Assembly (NCBI GenBank): GCA_003583745.1
Contig: QXPY01000006.1
Location: 124,001 to 188,000 of the forward strand
Length of the DNA stretch: 64,000 bases
DNA from: Rhodocyclales bacterium GT-UBC
GTDB taxonomy: Bacteria; Pseudomonadota; Gammaproteobacteria; Burkholderiales; Rhodocyclaceae
Direction: 5' to 3'
The notes beneath the pieces were generated by a model, which had not been told where the DNA came from, did no database searches, and saw only the letters and a program-made list of their open reading frames with translations. The stretch's first letter is position 1. The number at the start of each line of letters is the position of its first letter. Shown here one piece after another: positions 16,542-24,097 of the stretch. The position numbers and the translations under genes were made by a program.

Positions 16542-17810
16542 TCAGCAGTGGTGGCCGGTGTCGTCCAGATGCTGGACGTCGTCCTGCGCTGCCTGGTTGG
16601 CGATATGCCGTTGCCGGATCAGGTACATCAGGCCGCTGACGAACAGGCCGAACAGTGTGACAACCCAGTAAATCGACAAGTTGAGCTTGACCATCAGATA
16701 GTACAAGCCGGTCATGATCAGGATAGACAGGTTTTCGTTGAAATTCTGGACGGCGATGGAATGTCCGGCTCCCATCAGGATATGGCCGCGATGCTGCAAC
16801 AGGGCGTTCATCGGTACGACGAAGAAGCCCGAGAGACCGCCGATGATGATCAGCAGGGGAATGGCCAGCCACATCTCATGAACGAAGTTCATGACCAGCA
16901 CGATCAGGCCCATCGCGATACCGAGCGGAATGACCCGGACCGATTTGCGCAGTGTGATGAATTTGGCTGCCAGCATGGCGCCGACGGCAACGCCGACGGC
17001 GACCACGCCCTGTAGCATGGAGGCCTTCGACAGGTCGAGGTTGAGCGCGACTTCGGACCACTTGATGACGATGAATTGCAGTGTCGCGCCAGCCCCCCAG
17101 AACAAGGTGGTGACGGCCAGCGAAATCTGCCCGAGACGGTCACGCCAGAGCAAGGCCAGGCAATGGTTGAATTCGTGGATCAGGTAGAACGGATTGCTCT
17201 TCAGTGCCTTGTGGTCGACGCCGGTATCGGGTACGTAGAGGTTGAAGAGCGCCCCCAGGATGTAGAGCACGGCGACGATGGTCAGGGCCATTTCGCCCGC
17301 CGTATCGACGCCGGTATCGATCAACGGGAAGTCGAAGGACAAGAGGGCATGGGCGACATCGGGTTTGATCAATGTGCCGCCGATGACGACGCCGAGAATG
17401 ATCGCGCCCACCGTCAGGCCTTCGATCCAGCCGTTGGCAACGACCAGCAGGCGATGCGGCAGGTACTCGGTGAGAATGCCGTACTTGGCCGGCGAATAAG
17501 CTGCCGCGCCCAGGCCGACGACAGCGTAGGCAAGCAGCGGATGTGCGCCAAAGAACATCATGCTGCAGCCGACGATCTTGATCGTGTTGCTGATGAACAT
17601 GACCCGCCATTTCGGCATCGAGTCTGCGAAAGCACCAACGAAGGCGGCGAGCAAGACATAGGAGACGGTGAAGAAAGTCTTCAACAGCGGCTCATACTCG
17701 GCCGGCGCATGCATGTCGCGCAGCGCGGCAATCGAGGCAATCAGCAGGGCGTTATCGGCCAGCGCGGAAAAAAACTGCGCGGCCATGATGATGTAAAAGC
17801 CTAACGGCAC
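16542..17810 (-). CDS. lplT: Lysophospholipid transporter LplT (MFS)
   Basis: 422 aa from a GTG at 17810; the frame stays open upstream but without plausible homology, and the family N-terminus GFYIIMAAQFFSALADNALL begins right after this GTG. Twelve hydrophobic segments of a major-facilitator protein. KWRVMFISNTIKIVG, YSPAKYGILTEYLP and NGWIEGLTVGAIILG match LplT, which flips lysophospholipids across the inner membrane for re-acylation; the acyltransferase partner (aas) is not in this window. Convergent with udg. Confidence 0.85.
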   Translation of the reverse strand: MPLGFYIIMAAQFFSALADNALLIASIAALRDMHAPAEYEPLLKTFFTVSYVLLAAFVGAFADSMPKWRVMFISNTIKIVGCSMMFFGAHPLLAYAVVGLGAAAYSPAKYGILTEYLPHRLLVVANGWIEGLTVGAIILGVVIGGTLIKPDVAHALLSFDFPLIDTGVDTAGEMALTIVAVLYILGALFNLYVPDTGVDHKALKSNPFYLIHEFNHCLALLWRDRLGQISLAVTTLFWGAGATLQFIVIKWSEVALNLDLSKASMLQGVVAVGVAVGAMLAAKFITLRKSVRVIPLGIAMGLIVLVMNFVHEMWLAIPLLIIIGGLSGFFVVPMNALLQHRGHILMGAGHSIAVQNFNENLSILIMTGLYYLMVKLNLSIYWVVTLFGLFVSGLMYLIRQRHIANQAAQDDVQHLDDTGHHC

Positions 17811-18143
17811 TTGGTGTCTTCTCTTGTCTCTTATATAACTTTGGTCGAGGGTTATACCACGCTTTGGGCGGGGCGCAAGGCTTGCGGAGGCGTTCGAGTT
17901 GTGCATTGTGCAGTGTTGCGCCGGGCAATATCGACCCGGCATCCTAACGAGCCTGCATGAATGCGGCGTGACAGCCTTGTCACAAGATGCTTGCCGGCGT
18001 TCGGGGCTGGCTGCCCGGGAAGCTTGATACTAAAATCCCGGCCCACGATCGGCGATGGCCTTGCTTCAACCCGCCTGCCCCGATTCTCCATTGAACTTTT
18101 GTTTCCCTTTGTCCCCGCGTTCATGCCGGAAAAACGTTTGTCC
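17811..18143. other. Intergenic region between divergent lplT and a small membrane protein gene
   Basis: 333 bp without a supportable gene. It holds the perfect inverted repeat GTGACA-gcct-TGTCAC at 17968-17983 and a TAAAAT box at 18031-18036 about 110 bp before the downstream start. The half-sites are too far apart for a CRP site and not of FNR type. Probable promoters of both flanking genes; nothing else recognised. Confidence 0.5.
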
Positions 18144-18443
18144 ATGTCTTCGTCGCAATTTTCCGATCAGGAGAGAGTCGTGTTCCTGAAACACATGGCT
18201 TTCCGCTTTTTGATTTCGAGTTGGGCAATCTACTCGCTGATCTTCGACTCATTCAGTCGAACCGTCTTCACGCTGATGATGATCGTTTGTCTGTATGGCA
18301 TGGGCGAGATCGTCTTTTCATCTCTGATGGGCCTGGCAAGGCTTCGGGCGAGAAGGGAAAAGGAGCGGCTGGCAAAGGAGGAGGCCGAGCGATTGGCTGC
18401 CGAAAAGGCCGAAAACCAGGTGAATTATTTCGAAACGGCCTAG
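18144..18443 (+). CDS. Small two-helix membrane protein with coiled-coil tail
   Basis: 99 aa from the ATG at 18144; another in-frame ATG at 18123 is equally possible, and neither has a good ribosome-binding site. Residues about 18-35 (MAFRFLISSWAIYSLIF) and 40-62 (RTVFTLMMIVCLYGMGEIVF) are hydrophobic; residues 65-95 are a highly charged helix (RLRARREKERLAKEEAERL) likely on the cytosolic side. No family recognised. Isolated gene followed by a large inverted repeat. Confidence 0.6.
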   Translation: MSSSQFSDQERVVFLKHMAFRFLISSWAIYSLIFDSFSRTVFTLMMIVCLYGMGEIVFSSLMGLARLRARREKERLAKEEAERLAAEKAENQVNYFETA

Positions 18444-18448
18444 GACGC

Positions 18449-18506
18449 GCCGAGGGAAAATGCCGGCTTGGGCCAAAGTCGACTGTTTGCCGGGGTTTCC
18501 CTCGGC
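18449..18506. repeat. Long two-tier inverted repeat upstream of the LysR gene
   Basis: Outer arms GCCGAGGGAAA (18449-18459) and TTTCCCTCGGC (18496-18506) are perfect over 11 bp. Inner arms CCGGC (18463-18467) and GCCGG (18489-18493) nest within. No T-run follows, so it is not a plain intrinsic terminator; it may end the small gene's transcript or bind a regulator upstream of the LysR-alr-radA operon. Confidence 0.5.
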
Positions 18507-18633
18507 TTACAATGGTGCGCTGTGCCCCGTCTGGTGGTGTCGTGACGGGGAAGTGCATTCTGCCAACGTCAATCTCGAGAAGCTGGCGATGCGTGCTTCT
18601 TTTGCTCGGGAGTGACTTGCATGGAGAAATGTC

Positions 18634-19536
18634 ATGGCTGACCGGCGGCTTCAGGTTTTCCACGCTGTAGCAAAACATCTCAGTTTCACGCGGGCGGCCG
18701 ATGCCTTATTCATGACGCAGCCCGCCGTCACGTTCCAGATCAAGCAACTCGAAGAGCAATACAGTACCCGTTTGTTCGAGCGCCGGCACGGCAGCATTTC
18801 GCTGACCCCGGCCGGCGAGCTGGTGCTGTCCTATGCTGAAAAGATCCTTGCCTTGTCGGACGAAATGGAAACCCGCCTGGGCGAAATGACCGGCGAAATG
18901 CGCGGGCCGCTGTTGGTCGGCGCCAGCACGACGATTGCCGAATTCATGTTGCCGCGCGTGCTGGGCGAATTCAATGCGCTCTATCCACAGGTTAGGGCGC
19001 GTTTGATCGTGGCCAATTCCGAAAGCATCGAAAGTCGAGTGGCCGAGCATACGCTCGATGTCGGCCTGATCGAGGCGCCCGCAAAAATAGCCGGCCTGAA
19101 CAGCCAGATTTGTTGCGAGGACGAGTTGCAGGTGATCTGCGCGCCGGATTATCCCTTGGCCGGCATGGCCTCGGTGACGGCGAAATCCCTGGTCGAATAC
19201 GAATACATTTCCCGCGAGCCGGGGTCGGGTACCCGGGAAATCACCGACGCCTATTTTCGCGACAACGACGTGCCGGTCGAGCGGCTCAAAACGCAGATGG
19301 AGCTCGGCAGCCCGGAAGCGCTGAAGGGCGTCGTCGCCACCGGTCTGGGCTTTGCCATCGTGTCGCGTGCCGTCGTCGCCAAGGAAGTCCAGCTCGGGGC
19401 ACTGGCTGCCGTGCCGCTCAAACCAGCCTTGACCCGCGATCTCTACCTGGTCTATCCGCAAGACCGTTTTCAGTCCCGCCTGACCAGTACCTTTATCGAT
19501 TTCACCAAGTCCAAGCTTCGAGAAATGGTTTTATGA
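18634..19536 (+). CDS. LysR-family transcriptional regulator (YeiE/CysL-like)
   Basis: 300 aa. N-terminal winged helix 1-60 (RLQVFHAVAKHLSFTRAADAL, TQPAVTFQIKQLEEQYSTRLF, ERRHGSISLTPAGE) and a periplasmic-binding-like effector domain about 90-295 (LLVGASTTIAEFMLPRVLGEF, EYEYISREPGSGTREITD). The effector domain resembles that of YeiE/CysL-type regulators, often tied to sulfur or redox metabolism; the ligand cannot be inferred. Good site GGAGAAATGTC before the ATG. Overlaps alr by 4 nt (ATGA), so the regulator is co-transcribed with alr and radA. Confidence 0.9.
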   Translation: MADRRLQVFHAVAKHLSFTRAADALFMTQPAVTFQIKQLEEQYSTRLFERRHGSISLTPAGELVLSYAEKILALSDEMETRLGEMTGEMRGPLLVGASTTIAEFMLPRVLGEFNALYPQVRARLIVANSESIESRVAEHTLDVGLIEAPAKIAGLNSQICCEDELQVICAPDYPLAGMASVTAKSLVEYEYISREPGSGTREITDAYFRDNDVPVERLKTQMELGSPEALKGVVATGLGFAIVSRAVVAKEVQLGALAAVPLKPALTRDLYLVYPQDRFQSRLTSTFIDFTKSKLREMVL

Positions 19537-20627
19537 AGACGTCCCGTCCCATCGTTGTCCGCATTTCCCCCACCGCCATCCTTCACAACTACCGCCTGGC
19601 CAAACGCCGGGCCCCCGATACCAAGGCCTTTGCCGTGATCAAGGCCAATGCCTACGGGCACGGGCAGTGGCGGGCGGTCGAGGCGTTGCGCGGCGAGGCC
19701 GACGGTTTTGCCGTGCTGGAGTGCGAGAACGCGGTGGCGCTGCGCGAGGCTGGCGTTACGCAACCGATCCTCTTGCTCGAGGGACTGTTCAGTGCGCGTG
19801 ATGTCCGTGCCGTGGTCGAGCACCGACTGACGACGGCGATTCACTGCCAGGAACAACTGGAATTGCTGCTGCAACATGCCGATCCGAGTGCTGCCGTGTC
19901 GCTTTGCCTGAAGCTCAATACCGGCATGAATCGTCTCGGCTTTACCGAGAAGACCTTGCCGGCGGCCCGGGCGGCACTGCAGCGCCTGCCCAATGCCGAT
20001 ATCACGCTGATGACCCATTTTGCGGAAGCCGACGGCGAGCGGGGCGTCGACTGGCAGTTGGCACGCTTCAAGTCCTTGGCCGGCGACTGGGCCGGGCGTT
20101 GCTGCCTGGCCAATTCGGCGGCCATCCTGCGCCATCCGCAGACCCACGCCGACTGGGTCCGGCCGGGCATCATGCTCTATGGAGCCAGCCCCTTCGTCGA
20201 TCAAAGCGCCGCCGATCTGGGTTTGCAGCCGGCGATGACGCTGCAAAGCGCGATCATCGGCATACAGGAGATCGGCGCCGGCGAACGGGTCGGTTACGGC
20301 GGCACCTTTACGGCCGAACGGGCGATGCGTATCGGCATCATTGCCTGCGGCTATGCCGACGGCTATCCGCGCCATGCGCCAAGCGGCACGCCGCTGGCTG
20401 TCTGCGGGCAACGGACGACGACGGTCGGGCGCGTCTCGATGGACATGATGGCTTGCGATCTGAGCGAGATTCCAGAGGCACGCATCGGTTCGCCGGTTAC
20501 GCTGTGGGGGCGTGGCACCGCCGGTGACGTGCCGGCCGACGAGGTGGCCAGCGCAGCCGGAACCATTGCCTATGAGTTGTTCTGTGCCGTGGCGCCGCGC
20601 GTGCCAGTCGAAGTCGAGGCCAGTTGA
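19533..20627 (+). CDS. alr: Alanine racemase
   Basis: 364 aa PLP enzyme interconverting L- and D-alanine for peptidoglycan. The PLP lysine lies in FAVIKANAYGHG (about residue 33); the catalytic tyrosine region is ERVGYGGTFTAER; RVSMDMMACDLSEIP and ANSAAILRHPQTHADWVRPG are typical. Length is standard. The start at 19533 overlaps the LysR stop, and the 3' end abuts the radA start, giving a tight LysR-alr-radA run. Biosynthetic rather than catabolic role is likely because no dadA is nearby. Confidence 0.96.
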   Translation: MKTSRPIVVRISPTAILHNYRLAKRRAPDTKAFAVIKANAYGHGQWRAVEALRGEADGFAVLECENAVALREAGVTQPILLLEGLFSARDVRAVVEHRLTTAIHCQEQLELLLQHADPSAAVSLCLKLNTGMNRLGFTEKTLPAARAALQRLPNADITLMTHFAEADGERGVDWQLARFKSLAGDWAGRCCLANSAAILRHPQTHADWVRPGIMLYGASPFVDQSAADLGLQPAMTLQSAIIGIQEIGAGERVGYGGTFTAERAMRIGIIACGYADGYPRHAPSGTPLAVCGQRTTTVGRVSMDMMACDLSEIPEARIGSPVTLWGRGTAGDVPADEVASAAGTIAYELFCAVAPRVPVEVEAS

Positions 20628-20629
20628 GC

Positions 20630-21988
20630 GTGGCCAAGGCAAAGTCGATCTACAGCTGTACCGAATGCGGGGCGACCAGTCCCAAGTGGCAGGGCCAGTG
20701 TCCCGGTTGTAACGAATGGAATACCCTGGTCGAGGCGGTGGCAGAAAAGGCAACCGGGCATCGTTTCGAATCGCTGGCCCCGACGGCTCGTCTGCAGAAT
20801 TTGTCGGAAATCGAAGCCCGCGAGACCGAGCGCATTCCGACCGGGATCGGCGAGTTCGACCGGGCGCTCGGCGGCGGTCTGGTGGCCGGCGGCGTGGTGC
20901 TGATCGGCGGCGATCCCGGAATCGGCAAAAGTACGCTGCTGCTGCAAGCCTTGTCGCATCTTTCTCTCGAGCAAAAGGTGCTCTACATCAGCGGCGAGGA
21001 GTCCGGCGAACAGGTGGCGCTGCGGGCCCGGCGCCTGAGTTTGGATACGACGCGGCTGCAATTGATGGCGGAGATCAACCTGGAGCGCATCCTGGCCACC
21101 TTGCAGGCCGAGAAACCGCTGGTTGCCGTGGTCGATTCGATCCAGACCCTGTGGTCCGATCAGTTGTCGAGCGCGCCGGGATCGGTGGCGCAGGTTCGGG
21201 AATGTGCCGCGCAATTGACCCGACTGGCCAAGCAGATGGGCATCACCGTGATCCTGGTCGGCCATGTCACCAAGGAAGGTGCCTTGGCCGGGCCGCGCGT
21301 CCTCGAGCACATCGTCGATACGGTGCTTTATTTCGAGGGCGATACGCATTCCAGTTTCCGGCTGGTGCGAGCCTGCAAGAATCGCTTCGGTGCGGTCAAT
21401 GAGCTTGGCGTCTTCGCGATGACCGACAAGGGCTTGAAGGGGGTCAACAATCCGTCGGCGCTGTTCCTTTCGCAGCATGGCCAGGATGTTGCCGGCTCCT
21501 GCGTGATGGTGACGCAGGAAGGGACACGGCCCTTGCTGGTGGAAATCCAGGCGCTGGTCGATACCGCTCATGGCAATCCGCGCCGCCTGACGGTGGGTCT
21601 CGATGCACAGCGCCTGGCCATGTTGCTGGCGGTGCTGCATCGTCATGCCGGGGTGGTCTGCTTTGACCAGGATGTCTTTGTCAATGCGGTAGGCGGGGTG
21701 AAAATCACCGAGCCGGCTGCCGACCTGGCCGTTCTGCTGTCGATTACCTCTTCGTTGAAGAACAAGCCCTTGCCGGGCAAACTCATCGTTTTTGGCGAGA
21801 TCGGTCTGGCCGGTGAGATACGCCCGGCGCCACGCGGCCAGGAGCGTTTGAAGGAAGCGGCCAAGCTCGGCTTCACGCGGGCCCTGATTCCGGAGGCGAA
21901 TCGTCCGAAGCAGGGAATACCGGGCATGGAGGTGATCGGGGTCAAACGGGTCGAGGAAGCGGTAGCCCGAATCCGCGAGATGGAATAG
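20630..21988 (+). CDS. radA: DNA repair protein RadA
   Basis: 452 aa from the GTG at 20630 (reads MAKAKSIYSCTECG when initiated); a TTG at 20624 overlapping the alr stop is an alternative adding two residues. Zinc-finger cysteines in CTECGATSPKWQGQCPGC, Walker A GGDPGIGKSTLLL, the RadA-specific KNRFG motif in ACKNRFGAVNELGVF, and a C-terminal Lon-like domain (IVFGEIGLAGEIRPAPRGQERL). RadA promotes branch migration in recombination. Last gene of the LysR-alr-radA set. Confidence 0.95.
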   Translation: MAKAKSIYSCTECGATSPKWQGQCPGCNEWNTLVEAVAEKATGHRFESLAPTARLQNLSEIEARETERIPTGIGEFDRALGGGLVAGGVVLIGGDPGIGKSTLLLQALSHLSLEQKVLYISGEESGEQVALRARRLSLDTTRLQLMAEINLERILATLQAEKPLVAVVDSIQTLWSDQLSSAPGSVAQVRECAAQLTRLAKQMGITVILVGHVTKEGALAGPRVLEHIVDTVLYFEGDTHSSFRLVRACKNRFGAVNELGVFAMTDKGLKGVNNPSALFLSQHGQDVAGSCVMVTQEGTRPLLVEIQALVDTAHGNPRRLTVGLDAQRLAMLLAVLHRHAGVVCFDQDVFVNAVGGVKITEPAADLAVLLSITSSLKNKPLPGKLIVFGEIGLAGEIRPAPRGQERLKEAAKLGFTRALIPEANRPKQGIPGMEVIGVKRVEEAVARIREME

Positions 21989-22015
21989 TCTCCGGGCATA
22001 TTCAGGACGGCCCAC

Positions 22016-24097
22016 ATGTTCAACCTTTCGCGCTATTTCTCCACGGTCAGCTTCATCCTGATTGTGCTGGCGGCCGGCGTGCTCGGGCCGCTCTATCGCC
22101 AATTGGCCGTCCAGCAGATGACGGCCCTGGCCGAAGAACGTAATGTCGCGATGGCGCAGGTTTTCCGCAATTCGCTCAACGAACCGCTGGAAGGCTTGAT
22201 GCTCGCTTCGATCGGCCAGGAGACCGCTTCCTTGCGGCATTCGGCCGAGTTGCAGGCGTTGGCGGGGCGCGTCGCAGCCCTGATGAAAGAGACGGCTGTC
22301 GTCAAGGTCAAGGTCTATAACCGGTTGGGCGTCGTCATTTTTTCGACGGATGCCGACCTGCTCGGCCAAACCCTGCTGGATAGTGCGCATTTCCGCAGCG
22401 CCATGCATGGCGAAGTCGTCAGCGAGCTGGCCCGGCGGGGCGCCTCGCAGGATGGCGCGCCCAGCCCGGTCGATCTGCTCGCCAGCTACATTCCGGTACG
22501 CAACGAAGGGCGCGCCGTCGAAGGCGTGCTGGAGCTCGATCAGGATGTCACCGCCTTCATGGATTTGCTCAGTCGTACCCTGTGGTGGGTGACGGGTGGC
22601 GTCTTTTGCATTTTCGCCGGCCTCTACCTGATGCAGTACATGGTCGTCCGGCGGGCCCAGCAGATCCTCGAGGAGCAGGAAGGGCGCATCAAGGCGGCGC
22701 GCGATACGCTGGAGATCCAGGTCGATGCGCGTACCGATGAGTTGCGGCGAGCCAATCGCCAATTGGAGGCCGAAATCGCCGAACGGCGCCAGGCGGAAAA
22801 CAAACTCAACTACTTGGCCTACCACGATCCGCTGACCGGGTTGGCCAACCGTCGCTGTTTCATCGAGCGACTCGAGCAAAGCCTGCGCGAATCCTCGGTG
22901 AATGGACAGTTGCTGGCCGTCTTGTTCATCGATCTCGATCAGTTCAAGCAGGTCAATGATTCCCTGGGCCACAGCGTTGGCGATGAGTTGTTGATTTCGG
23001 TGGCGGCGCGGCTATCCGAGAACGTCAAATTGATCGACATGCTGGCGCGCCTGGGCGGGGACGAATTCATCTGCCTGATGGAAGGCCTGCATGGTCAGCG
23101 CGATGTCGCCATCCTGGCCGAGGAAATCATTGCGACTTTCGAACACCCCTTCGTGATCGGCGGACACGAGCTGTTCTTGTCCACCTCGGTCGGGATCAGC
23201 ATCTACCCCGGTGACGGCGCCAGCGTCGGCGACCTGATGCGTAATGCCGATACCGCGATGTACCGGGCCAAGGCGGTGGGACGCGGTCAGTTTCATTTCT
23301 ACACGCCGGAGATGACCCGCGACGCGCAGGAGCGGATTCAGATGGAGAACTTGCTGCGTCGTGCACTCGAAAATGGCGAGATGTCGGTCAAGTTGCAACC
23401 TCAGGTGGATACCCGAAGCGGGGCGTTGGTCGGGGCGGAAGCCCTGGTGCGCTGGGATAGCCCGGAGCTGGGCAGCGTCCAGCCATCGCGTTTCATCCCA
23501 CTGGCCGAGGATTCGGGGGCCATCGTCAGCCTCGGCAACTGGGTCTTGCGCGAAACTTGCCGGCAGGTCATGCAATGGCAGGAAAGCGGCTTCGCCTTGC
23601 CGATGGTGTCGGTCAACCTCTCGGTCAAGCAGCTTGAGCGGCCAGGGTTTATCGAGACCCTCGAACAGATTCTGGCCGAAACCGGTATGGAGCCGTCCCG
23701 CCTCAAGCTCGAGATCACCGAGTCGGTCGTCATGGCGGTAACCGATGCCTTCGATCTGCTCGACCGTCTGCACAGCCTGGGCGTCACCCTGGCGCTGGAC
23801 GATTTCGGGACCGGCTATTCTTCCTTGAGTTACCTGAAGATGTTGCCGGTACAGCAACTCAAGATTGATCAGTCCTTTGTCGTCGGGATCGGCAGCAATC
23901 CGGATGACGAAGCAATCATCAGGACGGTCATGGCGCTGGCTCGCAGTCTCAATTTCGAGGTCGTTGCCGAAGGCGTGGAGACGGCAGCACAAGCGGCATT
24001 TTTGGCTGAACAGGGTTGCGATCAGTTGCAGGGCTTCCTGCATGGTAAGGCGGTGGCACCCTCCGAATTTCTGGCGCGCTGGGCGGCAGCGGAATGA
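22016..24097 (+). CDS. Membrane-anchored GGDEF-EAL protein
   Basis: 693 aa. Membrane segment 1 at about residues 7-27, a periplasmic or extracytoplasmic sensor domain of about 150 residues, segment 2 near 185-205, a coiled-coil linker, a GGDEF domain about 265-425 with the intact motif ARLGGDEFICLME, and an EAL domain about 435-685 with EALVRWDSPELG, LKLEITESVVM and [16 protein letters not shown]. Both catalytic signatures are intact, unlike the 981-aa protein earlier in the window. It could make or degrade c-di-GMP. Its stop overlaps the next gene by 4 nt. Confidence 0.92.
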   Translation: MFNLSRYFSTVSFILIVLAAGVLGPLYRQLAVQQMTALAEERNVAMAQVFRNSLNEPLEGLMLASIGQETASLRHSAELQALAGRVAALMKETAVVKVKVYNRLGVVIFSTDADLLGQTLLDSAHFRSAMHGEVVSELARRGASQDGAPSPVDLLASYIPVRNEGRAVEGVLELDQDVTAFMDLLSRTLWWVTGGVFCIFAGLYLMQYMVVRRAQQILEEQEGRIKAARDTLEIQVDARTDELRRANRQLEAEIAERRQAENKLNYLAYHDPLTGLANRRCFIERLEQSLRESSVNGQLLAVLFIDLDQFKQVNDSLGHSVGDELLISVAARLSENVKLIDMLARLGGDEFICLMEGLHGQRDVAILAEEIIATFEHPFVIGGHELFLSTSVGISIYPGDGASVGDLMRNADTAMYRAKAVGRGQFHFYTPEMTRDAQERIQMENLLRRALENGEMSVKLQPQVDTRSGALVGAEALVRWDSPELGSVQPSRFIPLAEDSGAIVSLGNWVLRETCRQVMQWQESGFALPMVSVNLSVKQLERPGFIETLEQILAETGMEPSRLKLEITESVVMAVTDAFDLLDRLHSLGVTLALDDFGTGYSSLSYLKMLPVQQLKIDQSFVVGIGSNPDDEAIIRTVMALARSLNFEVVAEGVETAAQAAFLAEQGCDQLQGFLHGKAVAPSEFLARWAAAE

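Noticed and set aside
17968-17983. GTGACA-gcct-TGTCAC as a CRP or FNR site
   Set aside because: The TGTGA-N6-TCACA and TTGAT-N4-ATCAA patterns are not met; kept only as an unassigned palindrome in the intergenic entry.
20570-22972. 800-aa open frame on the minus strand opposite radA and the GGDEF-EAL gene
   Set aside because: Shadow of GC-rich coding DNA: the plus-strand frames encode clear RadA and GGDEF-EAL families, the minus frame has no recognisable domain.
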